DNA from: Vibrio sinus
Lineage (GTDB): Bacteria > Pseudomonadota > Gammaproteobacteria > Enterobacterales > Vibrionaceae
Reading direction: 5' to 3'
Assembly: GCF_023634645.1 (NCBI RefSeq)
Contig: NZ_JAMKMR010000015.1
Coordinates: forward strand, 29,565 to 93,564
Length of the DNA stretch: 64,000 bases
In this document: positions 19,268 to 27,942 of the stretch, in pieces
Layout: every line of letters begins with the position of its first letter
Position numbering within the stretch: the stretch's first letter is position 1
Notes under the pieces: generated by a model
Seen by the model: only the letters and a program-made list of their open reading frames with translations
What the model was told of the DNA's origin: nothing
The model's database searches: none
Translations under genes and position numbers: made by a program

Positions 19268-20680
19268 TTAGGCTTTCAATGCATTTTTCTTAGCTCTTGA
19301 TTCTGCTGAAGGAAGCAAAACAGGGATAATGCAGACTAATACAGTACCGCCAATTAAAATGAGTTCGTAGGCTGTTTTACTCATGATAGTAATTTGCGAA
19401 GGTGGCAAGAATCCTAGTATCAGTACGAACAGACAAGTAATGATACCAATGCCGCCCACGATGCTTGCTCCAACAATGCCACCAGGAATAGAGTAGCCTC
19501 TTGGCACATCAGGTTTGGAGACTTTGAGCTTGATTAACGCGGCAAACAAAAACATATAGAATATGACCGAGAGCTGAGCTGTCATTGCAGACAGTAGCCA
19601 GTACGATGCGTTGAACCCAGGGAAGTAAAGGAACAACATAGCAAGGAGAGTAAAGATAACTCCCTGCACCATTAGAATAGCGATTGGTGCACCATTTTTC
19701 GTGCTTTTGGCCAAAAACTTTGGTGCGCTGCCATCTTCACTGGCTTGGCGAATACACTTGCCCGGGCCCAAAATCCAAGCAGAGACCCCAGAAAAGCCGC
19801 CAAGAATGATGCATCCCATAATGATGGGCATCATCCATGACATCTTGTAGCTGGCAAAGAAAATCGAAAACGAGGTGATTACTGCAGAAGATAAATTGAT
19901 TTTATCTTGAGGAATCACAATAGCGACTGCTAGCGAGCCAAGGATTGAGCAAAATAGGATAAGAACCGTAGAGTACAGTAGAGCTTTTGGGTAATCTTTT
20001 TTTGGGTTTTCAACATCTTGAGCGTGAATGGCTGACATTTCCATACCCACTAGGCCAAACAGCATGCCAGAAAGAATGGCGAGATTATTAAGGCTACTCA
20101 GATCGGGGAGCGCATTGTGCCAACCAAGGTTAATCGCGATGGGTTTGCCTGCCACTACCCAACCAATGGCTAACACGATAATCAGTAGCATAGGCAAGAT
20201 AGTGCCGAAAATAGAGCCAAGAGTGCTGATAAAACCAGATACTTTCATGCCGAAACAATTGGCCAGTGTTGCAAGCCAGAACATGATGGTTATCGCAATG
20301 AAAATCATGCTTTTATCTGTCGCAAGGCTTGGGTTAATAATGTAGAAAAGCGTTGATGCCAAGAAAGATAAGATGGTGGGGAACCAGATGATGTTATATA
20401 GCCAAAGTATCCATGCCACGATAAAGGCAGCTTTTTTGCCAAATGCTTCTCGAACCCACACATAAATACCACCATTTTTTGGCCAACCAGTCGACATGTC
20501 TGCGGCCGCTAATGCACTTGGAATCATGAAAAACAGTGCACCTGCAATATAGTAAAAAACCAGTGAGAGGCCGTACTCAGCGCTGATGGGGAGTGAGCGC
20601 AAACTATCAACTGCGATCACGTTGATCATGACAAGGGAAAAAACACTGAGCGCTTTTTTATTTTTACGATTTGTAATCAT
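19268..20680 (-). CDS. APC-superfamily amino-acid transporter (glutamate:GABA antiporter-like)
   Basis: A 470-residue inner-membrane protein with about twelve hydrophobic helices. The N-terminal pattern (VFSLVMINVIAVDSLRSLP, then AADMSTGWPKNGGIYVWV) is that of the GadC/GGA branch of APC transporters, which exchange amino acids and amines. An in-frame ATG at 20734 would add 18 residues with a weak GGA site; the chosen ATG gives the usual short cytoplasmic N-terminus. The gene follows a YerC/TrpR-like regulator by about 66-120 bp on the same strand, so the two probably form one operon. No decarboxylase gene is next to it. Substrate unknown. Confidence 0.85.
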   Translation of the reverse strand: MITNRKNKKALSVFSLVMINVIAVDSLRSLPISAEYGLSLVFYYIAGALFFMIPSALAAADMSTGWPKNGGIYVWVREAFGKKAAFIVAWILWLYNIIWFPTILSFLASTLFYIINPSLATDKSMIFIAITIMFWLATLANCFGMKVSGFISTLGSIFGTILPMLLIIVLAIGWVVAGKPIAINLGWHNALPDLSSLNNLAILSGMLFGLVGMEMSAIHAQDVENPKKDYPKALLYSTVLILFCSILGSLAVAIVIPQDKINLSSAVITSFSIFFASYKMSWMMPIIMGCIILGGFSGVSAWILGPGKCIRQASEDGSAPKFLAKSTKNGAPIAILMVQGVIFTLLAMLFLYFPGFNASYWLLSAMTAQLSVIFYMFLFAALIKLKVSKPDVPRGYSIPGGIVGASIVGGIGIITCLFVLILGFLPPSQITIMSKTAYELILIGGTVLVCIIPVLLPSAESRAKKNALKA

Positions 20681-20800
20681 GTAATCACTACCACTAAGGT
20701 TTGGCCACTCTAGGCTAAAGTCGGCTTGCGCCATTCATTCCGTGATTTGCTTAATTAAAATATTGTTGATCTTGAAGATGTTGTGTCTGCTTAAAACTAA

Positions 20801-21103
20801 CTAGGATTTTTGCTCTGTGTGCAGATGCTCGGTACGATTCAGTAGCAGTTCGTAGCCACCGTCACCATAGTTTAGCGCTCGGGCGACGCGCCCAACGGTT
20901 GTAACACTCACTCCAGTTTTGGCTGAAATTTCACGATAAGACATGTCTTGCTTGAGGTATATCGCAATGCGCCATCTTTCCGCCATGCCATGGATTTCTT
21001 GCGGAGTACAAAGGTCAGCGAAAAATAGTTTGGCTTCTTCTGCAGATTGTAATTGGGTGATAGCGGTGTACAGCTCATCTGCCAGTTTGTCGGTTTCTTT
21101 CAC
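20801..21103 (-). CDS. YerC/YecD-family TrpR-related transcriptional regulator
   Basis: A 100-residue all-helical DNA-binding protein. The segment FFADLCTPQEIHGMAERWRI and the helix-turn-helix MSYREISAKTGVSVTTVGRV are followed by ALNYGDGGYELLLNR. That last signature belongs to YerC/YecD proteins rather than to TrpR, whose core reads differently (MTPDERE...GVGIATITRGSN). Gene-finders may call it trpR; I would not. It is the first gene of a likely operon with the APC transporter downstream, so it may sense that transporter's substrate. A dyad just upstream could be its own operator. Confidence 0.82.
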   Translation of the reverse strand: MKETDKLADELYTAITQLQSAEEAKLFFADLCTPQEIHGMAERWRIAIYLKQDMSYREISAKTGVSVTTVGRVARALNYGDGGYELLLNRTEHLHTEQKS

Positions 21104-21127
21104 TATTTTAAATGCCGTCTGTTTTAC

Positions 21128-21147
21128 TGTGTTAGTATGGTAATACA
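21128..21147. promoter_or_regulatory. Dyad upstream of the YerC-like regulator, possible autoregulatory operator
   Basis: TGTGTTA and TAATACA (one mismatch from perfect inversion) flank six bases (GTATGG). The dyad starts 25 bp upstream of the regulator's start codon, within its promoter region. It lacks the CTAG core of TrpR operators. Confidence 0.35.
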
Positions 21148-21371
21148 GCGCGGTGATATAGACAACAACTTTCTCCTTACCTAGACAGACCGACTAAAGA
21201 CTAATGTTGAATGAATGGTCGGTAATTAGTTGTTTAAAAGGGAATTTGAGGGTAAATAAAGAGTGAGGCTGAATAGTAAATTATTTTCTCAGCAATATAG
21301 AAAGTAGAGAAAGATGCTAGCTGGTTAGCTATGAATGCTAACCAGAGTCATAGATTGAATCAGTGTGGGAA

Positions 21372-21698
21372 TTATTTGTTTATGCTTAACAAAGTGCCTG
21401 ATTTACAGCTAAAGGTGTAATATTTACGGCTTTCGTTAAACTTGCCTAACCCTTCACCGTCACAGTATTCAACGTTAATGTCTTTCATGACGACCAAGGT
21501 TTGTTCGCTTTTAAGGGCAAACTTAGAACCATCGGAACAAATTATTCTCACTCTGCCGTCTTCACTCACAGAATACACATCGACTTTGGTATTGCACAGC
21601 TCAAAAGAGGCTTCACGATAGTTGTCTTGTTGGGTGTTAGAGGCACACCCAGCGAGTAGCGCTGAGAAGATGACGGCGAAAAATCCAATTCGTTTCAT
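21372..21698 (-). CDS. Small predicted lipoprotein
   Basis: A 108-residue protein with a lipoprotein signal ending in LLAGC (Cys18). The mature part has three Cys, a repeat-like alternation of beta-strands and no family I recognise. It is likely attached to the outer membrane: Ser, not Asp, does not follow the Cys; the +2 residue is Ala. It is monocistronic, between the regulator and lipA. Function unknown. Confidence 0.7.
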   Translation of the reverse strand: MKRIGFFAVIFSALLAGCASNTQQDNYREASFELCNTKVDVYSVSEDGRVRIICSDGSKFALKSEQTLVVMKDINVEYCDGEGLGKFNESRKYYTFSCKSGTLLSINK

Positions 21699-21872
21699 CG
21701 CTAATCCTTAGCTTATGTTTTGTAGGTTATGTTTAGCTTAGCGTATAGAACAATATGAATATATTCAAGGCGCGAGGGTGGCAATTTAAACTTTTTTGAA
21801 CTGAAGAAGCCACGAATGTGGCTTCTGTGAGGTGTCTGTTAACTGAGTTTACTTTACTAAAAGCAAGCTGGC

Positions 21873-22838
21873 TTACTTGATTTCAACACCTTTGGCTTGT
21901 AAATCAGCGTGGTATGAAGAGCGCACAAATGGGCCACACGCTGCGTGAGTAAAGCCAAGATCTAAGGCAATTTGCTTTAATTCTTCAAACTCAGCAGGTG
22001 GTACGTAGCGTTCAACGGGCAAGTGGTGTCGGCTTGGTGCAAGATATTGTCCGAGGGTCAGCATAGTGACACCGTGTTCACGCAAATCTTTTAGCACTTC
22101 GACGATTTCTTCTTTTGTTTCGCCCAGTCCCATCATTAACCCAGACTTAGTCGGTACATCTGGATGCTGTTCTTTAAACTTCTTCAACAGTTGCAGTGAC
22201 CATTTGTAGTTGGCACCGGGTCTTGCTTTACGATACAAGCGTGGTGCCGTTTCCAAGTTGTGGTTAAAGACATCTGGTGGGTTGTCTTTTAACAGCTCAA
22301 GTGCCGTATCCATCCGACCACGAAAATCTGGGACTAAGGTTTCAATACGAATCTCAGGGTTTAGTTCACGAATGGCTTTATTACAGTCAGCAAAATGCTC
22401 AGCACCGCCATCCCTTAAATCGTCACGGTCCACAGAGGTGATAACGACATACTTAAGCTTCATATCTTTGATGGTTTGAGCCAGTTTTTGTGGCTCTCCC
22501 TGTTCTACAGGAAGTGGACGGCCATGAGCAACATCACAGAAAGGGCAGCGCCTTGTACAAATTGCACCCAAGATCATAAAGGTTGCCGTTCCGTGATTAA
22601 AACACTCGGCAAGGTTTGGGCAAGAAGCTTCTTCACATACAGAGTGAAGGTTATTTTTACGCATTGCAGATTTAATATCTTGAATACGTTGGCTATCTGC
22701 TGGAAGTTTAATTTTCATCCATTCCGGCTTACGAAGAATTTCTTTTTGCTCTACTGGCATATTCTTAGTTGGAATGAGAGCCATTTTATCGGCGTCGCGG
22801 TATTTAACGCCTTTTTCCATCTGGATTGGTTTACTCAT
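21873..22838 (-). CDS. lipA: Lipoyl synthase (radical SAM)
   Basis: A 321-residue iron-sulfur enzyme that inserts two sulfurs into protein-bound octanoyl groups. The auxiliary cluster motif [12 protein letters not shown] and the radical-SAM motif [10 protein letters not shown] are intact, as is the C-terminal RSSYHAD that supplies the cluster serine. The chosen ATG at 22838 lies inside the last codons of lipB (8-bp overlap), giving the standard MSKPIQME N-terminus. The frame is open nine codons further upstream. Coupled translation with lipB is expected. Confidence 0.97.
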   Translation of the reverse strand: MSKPIQMEKGVKYRDADKMALIPTKNMPVEQKEILRKPEWMKIKLPADSQRIQDIKSAMRKNNLHSVCEEASCPNLAECFNHGTATFMILGAICTRRCPFCDVAHGRPLPVEQGEPQKLAQTIKDMKLKYVVITSVDRDDLRDGGAEHFADCNKAIRELNPEIRIETLVPDFRGRMDTALELLKDNPPDVFNHNLETAPRLYRKARPGANYKWSLQLLKKFKEQHPDVPTKSGLMMGLGETKEEIVEVLKDLREHGVTMLTLGQYLAPSRHHLPVERYVPPAEFEELKQIALDLGFTHAACGPFVRSSYHADLQAKGVEIK

Positions 22839-23484
22839 GATTAACTGCTTCTGTAATAAATTCAATGTGCTCGTAGTTGAGCAATGATACGAGCTCTTGT
22901 ATTAGCTGTTGCTCGACAGCTTCTAACGAATCTGGGCCATTAAGTTGGCTTACTTGAACCATTTCCATTCCTTCATAACCACAGGGGTTAATTCTTTGAA
23001 AAGGAGAAAGGTCCATGTTGACATTTAGAGCAAGACCATGAAATGAACAGCCTTTGCGGATGCGTAGCCCCAATGAACAAATTTTCTTATTGTCGACGTA
23101 AACACCAGGGGCGTCGGGTCGTGCACTAGAGGCGATATTATAAGACTTAAGCGTATTAATTACGATGTTTTCAATATGAGTCACTAAGTCTCTGACACCT
23201 AACTTCTTTCGTCTTAGGTTAATTAAAAAGTAAGCGACAAGTTGTCCAGGCCCATGGTAGGTTACCTGACCGCCACGATCACTTTGAACAACAGGAATAT
23301 CACCTGGAGAAAGCAGATGCTCCGCTTTTCCCGCCTGGCCTTGAGTAAAGACTGGATTATGCTCAACTAACCATATTTCATCCAAACTATCTTCATTACG
23401 ATTGTCGGTGAACTCGTGCATTGCTTGCCATACGGGAAGGTAGTCTTGCCTGCCGAGTTTTTTCACAATAAGTTGGTCTTGCAT
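22831..23484 (-). CDS. lipB: Octanoyl-[ACP]:protein N-octanoyltransferase
   Basis: A 217-residue enzyme that moves octanoate from ACP to lipoyl domains, the step before LipA. Family landmarks: [47 protein letters not shown] (catalytic Lys) and [15 protein letters not shown] with NPCGY (catalytic Cys). The ATG at 23484 gives [11 protein letters not shown]; an ATG 14 codons upstream is open but unlikely. It overlaps lipA by 8 bp. In many relatives ybeD directly precedes lipB, but here an unrelated gene intervenes. A 23-bp repeated element lies 38 bp upstream of the start. Confidence 0.96.
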   Translation of the reverse strand: MQDQLIVKKLGRQDYLPVWQAMHEFTDNRNEDSLDEIWLVEHNPVFTQGQAGKAEHLLSPGDIPVVQSDRGGQVTYHGPGQLVAYFLINLRRKKLGVRDLVTHIENIVINTLKSYNIASSARPDAPGVYVDNKKICSLGLRIRKGCSFHGLALNVNMDLSPFQRINPCGYEGMEMVQVSQLNGPDSLEAVEQQLIQELVSLLNYEHIEFITEAVNHE

Positions 23485-23521
23485 ACTCTTACCAATAAGA
23501 CAATAGAGATCGCATATTATA

Positions 23522-23544
23522 CCCAAGTAACCTAAAGATGCGAG
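23522..23544 (+). repeat. Dispersed 23-bp element, copy A
   Basis: CCCAAGTAACCTAAAGATGC followed by GAG. It matches the copy at 52717-52739 at 22 of 23 positions, and the preceding bases (ATATTATA versus ATATAT) are also similar. It sits in the lipB leader, next to the inserted gene at 23588-24157. Confidence 0.6.
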
Positions 23545-23587
23545 TTTCTACGTGGAGGATCAACCTAGACAACGTCTTACATACAGT

Positions 23588-24157
23588 TTATAAGATGGTG
23601 CATTGGCACTTGGGGCATTGGCTTCGACTGCGGGATCGAGAACCATCGCTCAGTCGCTGATATCCATTTCTTGAGGTTGTACTCGATTGGCTTGCTAGAA
23701 TGGCCGCCGGGTTGTTAAAGCCAATTGTTGTCAGCGGATTAAACGAATAGACAATGTCATTTGTTCTCACCATCACAATGCTTTCATTTTGCTTTAAATC
23801 GAACGTTGCGAATGAACATTGTGGGTTAAATTCATTGATTAGCCTGGTAAGCCTTTCTGTATCTTTCATACAACGTCTGCTGTTTTTTGCTCCGTAATCC
23901 GTCGCTGGGTAAAATAGATAAGCGGCAAGAGGAATGGGTGACTCGGCTTGCTGATACCTTGATGATGATCTAAAGGTATTTCGAATATCCTTGACCACTG
24001 TTTGGCCAACGCTTCCGGTATTAATATGATAAGCAAATACGCCTGTGTCACAAGTTACGATAAATGCAGAGCATGACATGAGATCGGTCATATCAATGTT
24101 GGATGATATTAAGCGTTGATAAGTGAGAAAACCAAACTGACCAGCGTCTAAGTGCAT
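23588..24157 (-). CDS. Unrecognised protein inserted between ybeD and lipB
   Basis: A 189-residue protein that I do not recognise. It has no signal peptide or membrane segment. The middle looks like a compact alpha/beta domain: MSCSAFIVTCDTGVFAYHIN (residues 27-46), a region rich in Ser/Arg, then beta-strands (CSFATFDLK, SIVMVRTNDIVYSF). Cys29 and His44 are 15 residues apart, the spacing of the catalytic Cys866/His881 pair in cytotoxic necrotizing factor 1. That is suggestive only. The C-terminus ends in an unusual SRSRSRSQCPKCQC tail. An AGGT ribosome site precedes the ATG. It lies between the ybeD terminator and lipB, positions that are adjacent in many related genomes, so it looks like an accessory insertion. 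Confidence 0.6.
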   Translation of the reverse strand: MHLDAGQFGFLTYQRLISSNIDMTDLMSCSAFIVTCDTGVFAYHINTGSVGQTVVKDIRNTFRSSSRYQQAESPIPLAAYLFYPATDYGAKNSRRCMKDTERLTRLINEFNPQCSFATFDLKQNESIVMVRTNDIVYSFNPLTTIGFNNPAAILASQSSTTSRNGYQRLSDGSRSRSRSQCPKCQCTIL

Positions 24158-24347
24158 GACTAATTAACCTATTGTTATTAAATGAATAATTCTATCATTT
24201 TGGATGTTTTAATTGTGTTAGTAGAATATTTTATTTTCTGATGCATAGGTGTTTATTTTTATATGGAAAGCGCTTATCCCTTAAAGGAAACGTGATATTT
24301 TGCTATGAAATAGAATGAATTTCGTGAATGAACAAAAAGTGGCAATA

Positions 24348-24375
24348 AAAAACCCACTGTAGAAAGTGGGTTTTT
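24348..24375 (-). terminator. Terminator downstream of ybeD
   Basis: An 11-bp stem AAAAACCCACT / AGTGGGTTTTT with loop GTAGAA. On the minus strand it follows ybeD by about 35 bp and ends in a U-tract, so it separates the dacA-ybeD transcript from the genes beyond. Confidence 0.88.
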
Positions 24376-24409
24376 CGTAAACTGGAATGACAATACTAAG
24401 CGCTTAGCT

Positions 24410-24688
24410 TTAGAGTACCATACGGACAATATCAATCTCACCAAGCTCTTTGTACAAGGTTTCTACTTGCTCAATAGAGGTTGCCGTAATATTCACTGAT
24501 ACTGAGTGATAGTTGCCTTTAGCACTTGGCTTAAGCGTTGGGCTATAGCTGCCTGGTGCATGACGTTGGATAACTTCTAAGACCTTTTCTGTGAGATCAG
24601 GCTTTGCGTGCCCCATCACTTTGTAGGTAAACGAGCAAGGAAACTCGAGTAAGTCTTTTAATTTAGCGTCTGAATTAATGTTTAACAT
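24410..24688 (-). CDS. ybeD: YbeD family protein (DUF493)
   Basis: A 92-residue ferredoxin-like (ACT-type fold) protein conserved next to dacA and lipB in Gammaproteobacteria. The segments [28 protein letters not shown] and [11 protein letters not shown], and the C-terminus [12 protein letters not shown], match E. coli YbeD closely. The ATG at 24688 has a GGAG ribosome site; the frame is open 23 codons upstream without support. Its function is not established, though a regulatory role for the neighbouring lipoate genes has been proposed. A terminator follows. Confidence 0.93.
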   Translation of the reverse strand: MLNINSDAKLKDLLEFPCSFTYKVMGHAKPDLTEKVLEVIQRHAPGSYSPTLKPSAKGNYHSVSVNITATSIEQVETLYKELGEIDIVRMVL

Positions 24689-24771
24689 TATAGAGGCTCC
24701 AACAATATCAGTAATAGCAAGGGTGGCAATAGTACTGCTAAACGCCCTCAAGCTCAAGGGGGAGATAACGG

Positions 24772-25953
24772 CTAAAACAGCCCTTTAAGAAATAGTACGA
24801 TGTGGTCCCACAGTCGACTAAAGAATCCGCCTTGTTGGACATTATCCAATGCCACCAATGGGTATTGGGCAATATCTTTGCCATTTAGCTGATAAAAGAG
24901 TTTGCCGACCACTTCACCTTTTTTCAAAGGGGCTTCCAGCGCCTTTTCTAGAACAAAACTGGCGGTGAGGTTTTTCGCATCTCCTCTTGGCAAGGTCACG
25001 AAGGTGTTTTCGTTGACACCAAGATCAACGGTGTCTTTATCTCCCATCCACACTTTATCCTTGATAAAGGTTTCTCCAGCTTTATGCGGCTCGACGGTTT
25101 CAAAAAAACGAAACCCGTAGGTTAGAAGCTTTTTACTTTCTGCAACACGAGCATTGGCACTTTTGGCCCCCATGACGACGCTGATTAAACGCATGCCGCC
25201 TTGGGTCGCGGATGTCACTAAATTGTATCCAGCATTATTCGTGTGGCCAGTTTTGATGCCGTCGACATTTAAGCTGGTGTCCCACAACAAACTGTTGCGG
25301 TTATATTGGGTGATCCCGTTGTAGGTGAACTTTTTCTGCGCGTAGATTTTATACTCATCTGGTACGTCACGAATCAGTGCCTGTGCCAACAGCGCCATAT
25401 CGTAGGGAGTGGTATACAGATCTGGATTGTCTAAGCCATGAACGTTAGTGAAGTGTGAATCCTTCATGCCAATTTTTTGTGCCCAAGAGTTCATTAAATC
25501 AACGAACGCACCTTGAGATCCTGCAATATACTGAGCCATAGCCACACATGCATCGTTTCCTGAGTCTATGATGATGCCTTTATTGAGATCGGCGACGGAC
25601 ACTTTCGTTCCGACCTCAATGAACATTTTCGAAGAGTCAGGAAAGTTTTTCGCCCACGCGTCTTTGCTGATGGTCACTTGATCCGTTCGGTGAATATTAC
25701 CGTGCTTGATTTCTTGTCCAATCACGTAGCTTGTTAACATCTTGGTTAAACTGGCTGGGTGCAACTTGAGGTTCATGTTGCTTTCGGCTAGTACTTTTCC
25801 AGAGTTGTAATCCATCAGTACATAGCCTTTTGCAGCGATGTCGGGTGCATCGGGAATGATGACAGGGGCTGCGTAGCTTGGAAAAATAGCAAAAGTCGCG
25901 ACAAAAATGGCGACCAAAGAAGGTAATAGATGAGTGAGAGTATATTTTTTCAT
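24772..25953 (-). CDS. dacA: D-alanyl-D-alanine carboxypeptidase (PBP5 family)
   Basis: A 393-residue periplasmic enzyme that trims pentapeptide stems of peptidoglycan. It has a signal peptide (about 1-27), the SxxK nucleophile in PASLTKMLT, the SxN motif in [16 protein letters not shown] in [14 protein letters not shown], a C-terminal beta-domain and a closing amphipathic helix ([16 protein letters not shown]) that anchors PBP5 to the inner membrane. The ATG at 25953 was chosen for the signal peptide; an ATG nine codons upstream is less likely. It follows rlpA by 81 bp. Confidence 0.96.
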   Translation of the reverse strand: MKKYTLTHLLPSLVAIFVATFAIFPSYAAPVIIPDAPDIAAKGYVLMDYNSGKVLAESNMNLKLHPASLTKMLTSYVIGQEIKHGNIHRTDQVTISKDAWAKNFPDSSKMFIEVGTKVSVADLNKGIIIDSGNDACVAMAQYIAGSQGAFVDLMNSWAQKIGMKDSHFTNVHGLDNPDLYTTPYDMALLAQALIRDVPDEYKIYAQKKFTYNGITQYNRNSLLWDTSLNVDGIKTGHTNNAGYNLVTSATQGGMRLISVVMGAKSANARVAESKKLLTYGFRFFETVEPHKAGETFIKDKVWMGDKDTVDLGVNENTFVTLPRGDAKNLTASFVLEKALEAPLKKGEVVGKLFYQLNGKDIAQYPLVALDNVQQGGFFSRLWDHIVLFLKGLF

Positions 25954-26034
25954 GTCAGTACAATTATTTTTCACATCCAAGTAATCGACAAAGTCGGTTG
26001 TCCTAGTTGTACAACTTCGAAAGATGAACTGGCC

Positions 26035-26817
26035 TTAACGAGTCATCGTTTGTTTTCTAATAAATGCGGTTGAGTAACCCAGTGTTTTTACTTTACTTAA
26101 CGCCTTTTGTGTTGATGAGTAATCCTTGAATGGACCTAAATATATGCGATAAACGCCTTTATTGCTATTGATGTAGCTGCCAACAGACAGTTTATCGCTC
26201 AGGTTTTTCGCTAAACTTTTTGAGCGCCCTTCGTTACTAGAAGAAGCAACTTGGATTGCATAAGTGGGCAGCGACGCCGTTTTATGCTTTTCTGTTGGCC
26301 GAGCGACACTAATAAACTTGATTTCTACATTTGCCGTGCCCGTTTTTATCACACCCAGCTTGCTTGCGGCGGCATAGCTTAAGTCGATGATACGGCCTTG
26401 ATGAAATGGCCCTCGGTCATTGACGCGAACAATTGCTGTTTTACCATTGTCTAGGTTTCTGACTTCAACATAACATGGAATCGGCAAGGTTTTGTGGGCT
26501 GCTGTCATAGAATACATATCATATACCTCACCATTGGAGGTCTTATGCCCATGAAACTTTTTCCCATACCAAGAAGCTTGGCCTTTTTGGGTAAAGCCTT
26601 GCGGATCTGTGATGATGTGGTATCGGTGACCTAATACGGTATAGTCCTTGTTACCAGACACGCTGTACGGTTCATATTGCGGAACCGCATTTTCAATATG
26701 TGATGTGGATATGGGTTGTTTAGGTGCGACATCATTTGACATACTGTAGCGACCGGATGAGGAACATCCGGACAAGATAGTGCCAACAGCGAGCAAAGCC
26801 ATCCAATTTTTATTCAT
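26035..26817 (-). CDS. rlpA: Septal-ring lytic transglycosylase RlpA, lipoprotein
   Basis: A 260-residue lipoprotein with lipobox ILSGC (Cys17). The double-psi beta-barrel domain (about 75-165) has GQASWYGKKFHG, TSNGEVYDMYSMTAAHKTLP with the catalytic Glu and Asp-type residues, and VNDRGPFHQGRIIDLS. A C-terminal SPOR domain (about 185-258) binds denuded glycans at the septum. The start codon is 3 bp after the rodA stop. In Pseudomonas RlpA cleaves naked glycan; E. coli RlpA lacks activity, so activity here is not certain. Confidence 0.93.
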   Translation of the reverse strand: MNKNWMALLAVGTILSGCSSSGRYSMSNDVAPKQPISTSHIENAVPQYEPYSVSGNKDYTVLGHRYHIITDPQGFTQKGQASWYGKKFHGHKTSNGEVYDMYSMTAAHKTLPIPCYVEVRNLDNGKTAIVRVNDRGPFHQGRIIDLSYAAASKLGVIKTGTANVEIKFISVARPTEKHKTASLPTYAIQVASSSNEGRSKSLAKNLSDKLSVGSYINSNKGVYRIYLGPFKDYSSTQKALSKVKTLGYSTAFIRKQTMTR

Positions 26818-26820
26818 TCG

Positions 26821-27942
26821 TTAGTTCGCCTTCGAGAATGCTTTTCTGTGGGTATGAATGGACATGATCATGCCAAATCCAGCCATAATGGTGAGCATAG
26901 AAGTACCACCATAGCTAACTAAAGGAAGAGGTACGCCAACAACAGGTAAAATTCCACTTACCATTCCCATATTAACGAACACATAAATAAAGAAACTCAA
27001 TGTCAGACTTCCTGCCATCATACGACCAAATGCGGTTTGCGAATTGCTCGCCAGATACAAACCGCGCCCGATGACAAAGAGGTAAGCCGCTAGCAGGGCA
27101 AGACTTCCTATTAACCCCCATTCTTCAGCAATCACAGCAAAAATAAAGTCAGTGTGCCTTTCTGGGACAAACTCTAGTTGCGACTGGGTACCATGTAGCC
27201 AGCCTTTACCCAGAAGGCCACCAGAGCCGATTGCGATTTTACTTTGAATGATGTGATAGCCCGCTCCAAGGGGATCGGACTCTGGATTAAACAGTGTCAT
27301 TACCCTCAGCTTTTGATAAGGCTTCATTAAGAAAAACCAAAGGACAGGCAGAAAACCGGCCAGTGCAACGCAGGCAGCAGCGATGTATTTCCAACTAATG
27401 CCAGCAAGGAAGATAACAAAGATACCAGATGCGGCAATGAGAATGGACGTACCTAAATCTGGTTGCTTAGCGATCAGGACGGTAGGAATGAACACCATGA
27501 CCAAAGAGATGATAATGGTGAGAAAATTAGGGGGTAACTGACGTTTACCGATGAAACGAGCCACCATAAGAGGCACAGCAATCTTCAGTAATTCCGAAGG
27601 CTGAAAGCGAATAAATCCGATATCAAGCCAGCGTTTTGCACCCAAAGAGGTTTCACCAAAGAACAAAACGCCGAATAACAGTAAGATGCCGACGGCATAC
27701 AGTAGCGGCGCTAACATTTCATAGGTTCTAGGAGGAATTTGTGCAACGGCGATCATAATACCAAAAGAGAGCAGCATACGAACCGCTTGCCTTTCAGTAA
27801 CTTGCATACTTTGACCACTTGCACTGTACATCACGATGAGTGCAAACCCCATAATTAAGAGCAAGCCAAGTACCAATGGCAGATCAATATGAAACCGCTC
27901 TAAAAAGGCTCGGTTTTGACCTGTTGAAGGATCTAGATCCAT
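26821..27942 (-). CDS. rodA: Rod-shape peptidoglycan polymerase RodA (SEDS)
   Basis: A 373-residue SEDS glycosyltransferase of the elongasome with about ten membrane helices. Diagnostic stretches are [35 protein letters not shown], the catalytic-loop region [14 protein letters not shown] and a C-terminal [13 protein letters not shown]. Its start codon overlaps the mrdA stop by one base (TAATG), so it is translated together with its partner transpeptidase PBP2. Confidence 0.96.
   Translation of the reverse strand: MDLDPSTGQNRAFLERFHIDLPLVLGLLLIMGFALIVMYSASGQSMQVTERQAVRMLLSFGIMIAVAQIPPRTYEMLAPLLYAVGILLLFGVLFFGETSLGAKRWLDIGFIRFQPSELLKIAVPLMVARFIGKRQLPPNFLTIIISLVMVFIPTVLIAKQPDLGTSILIAASGIFVIFLAGISWKYIAAACVALAGFLPVLWFFLMKPYQKLRVMTLFNPESDPLGAGYHIIQSKIAIGSGGLLGKGWLHGTQSQLEFVPERHTDFIFAVIAEEWGLIGSLALLAAYLFVIGRGLYLASNSQTAFGRMMAGSLTLSFFIYVFVNMGMVSGILPVVGVPLPLVSYGGTSMLTIMAGFGMIMSIHTHRKAFSKAN

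Noticed and set aside
20801..21103. Naming this gene trpR
   Set aside because: The core lacks the TrpR operator-recognition pattern and ends in NYGDGGYELLLNR, as YerC/YecD proteins do. It lies beside a transporter rather than tryptophan genes.
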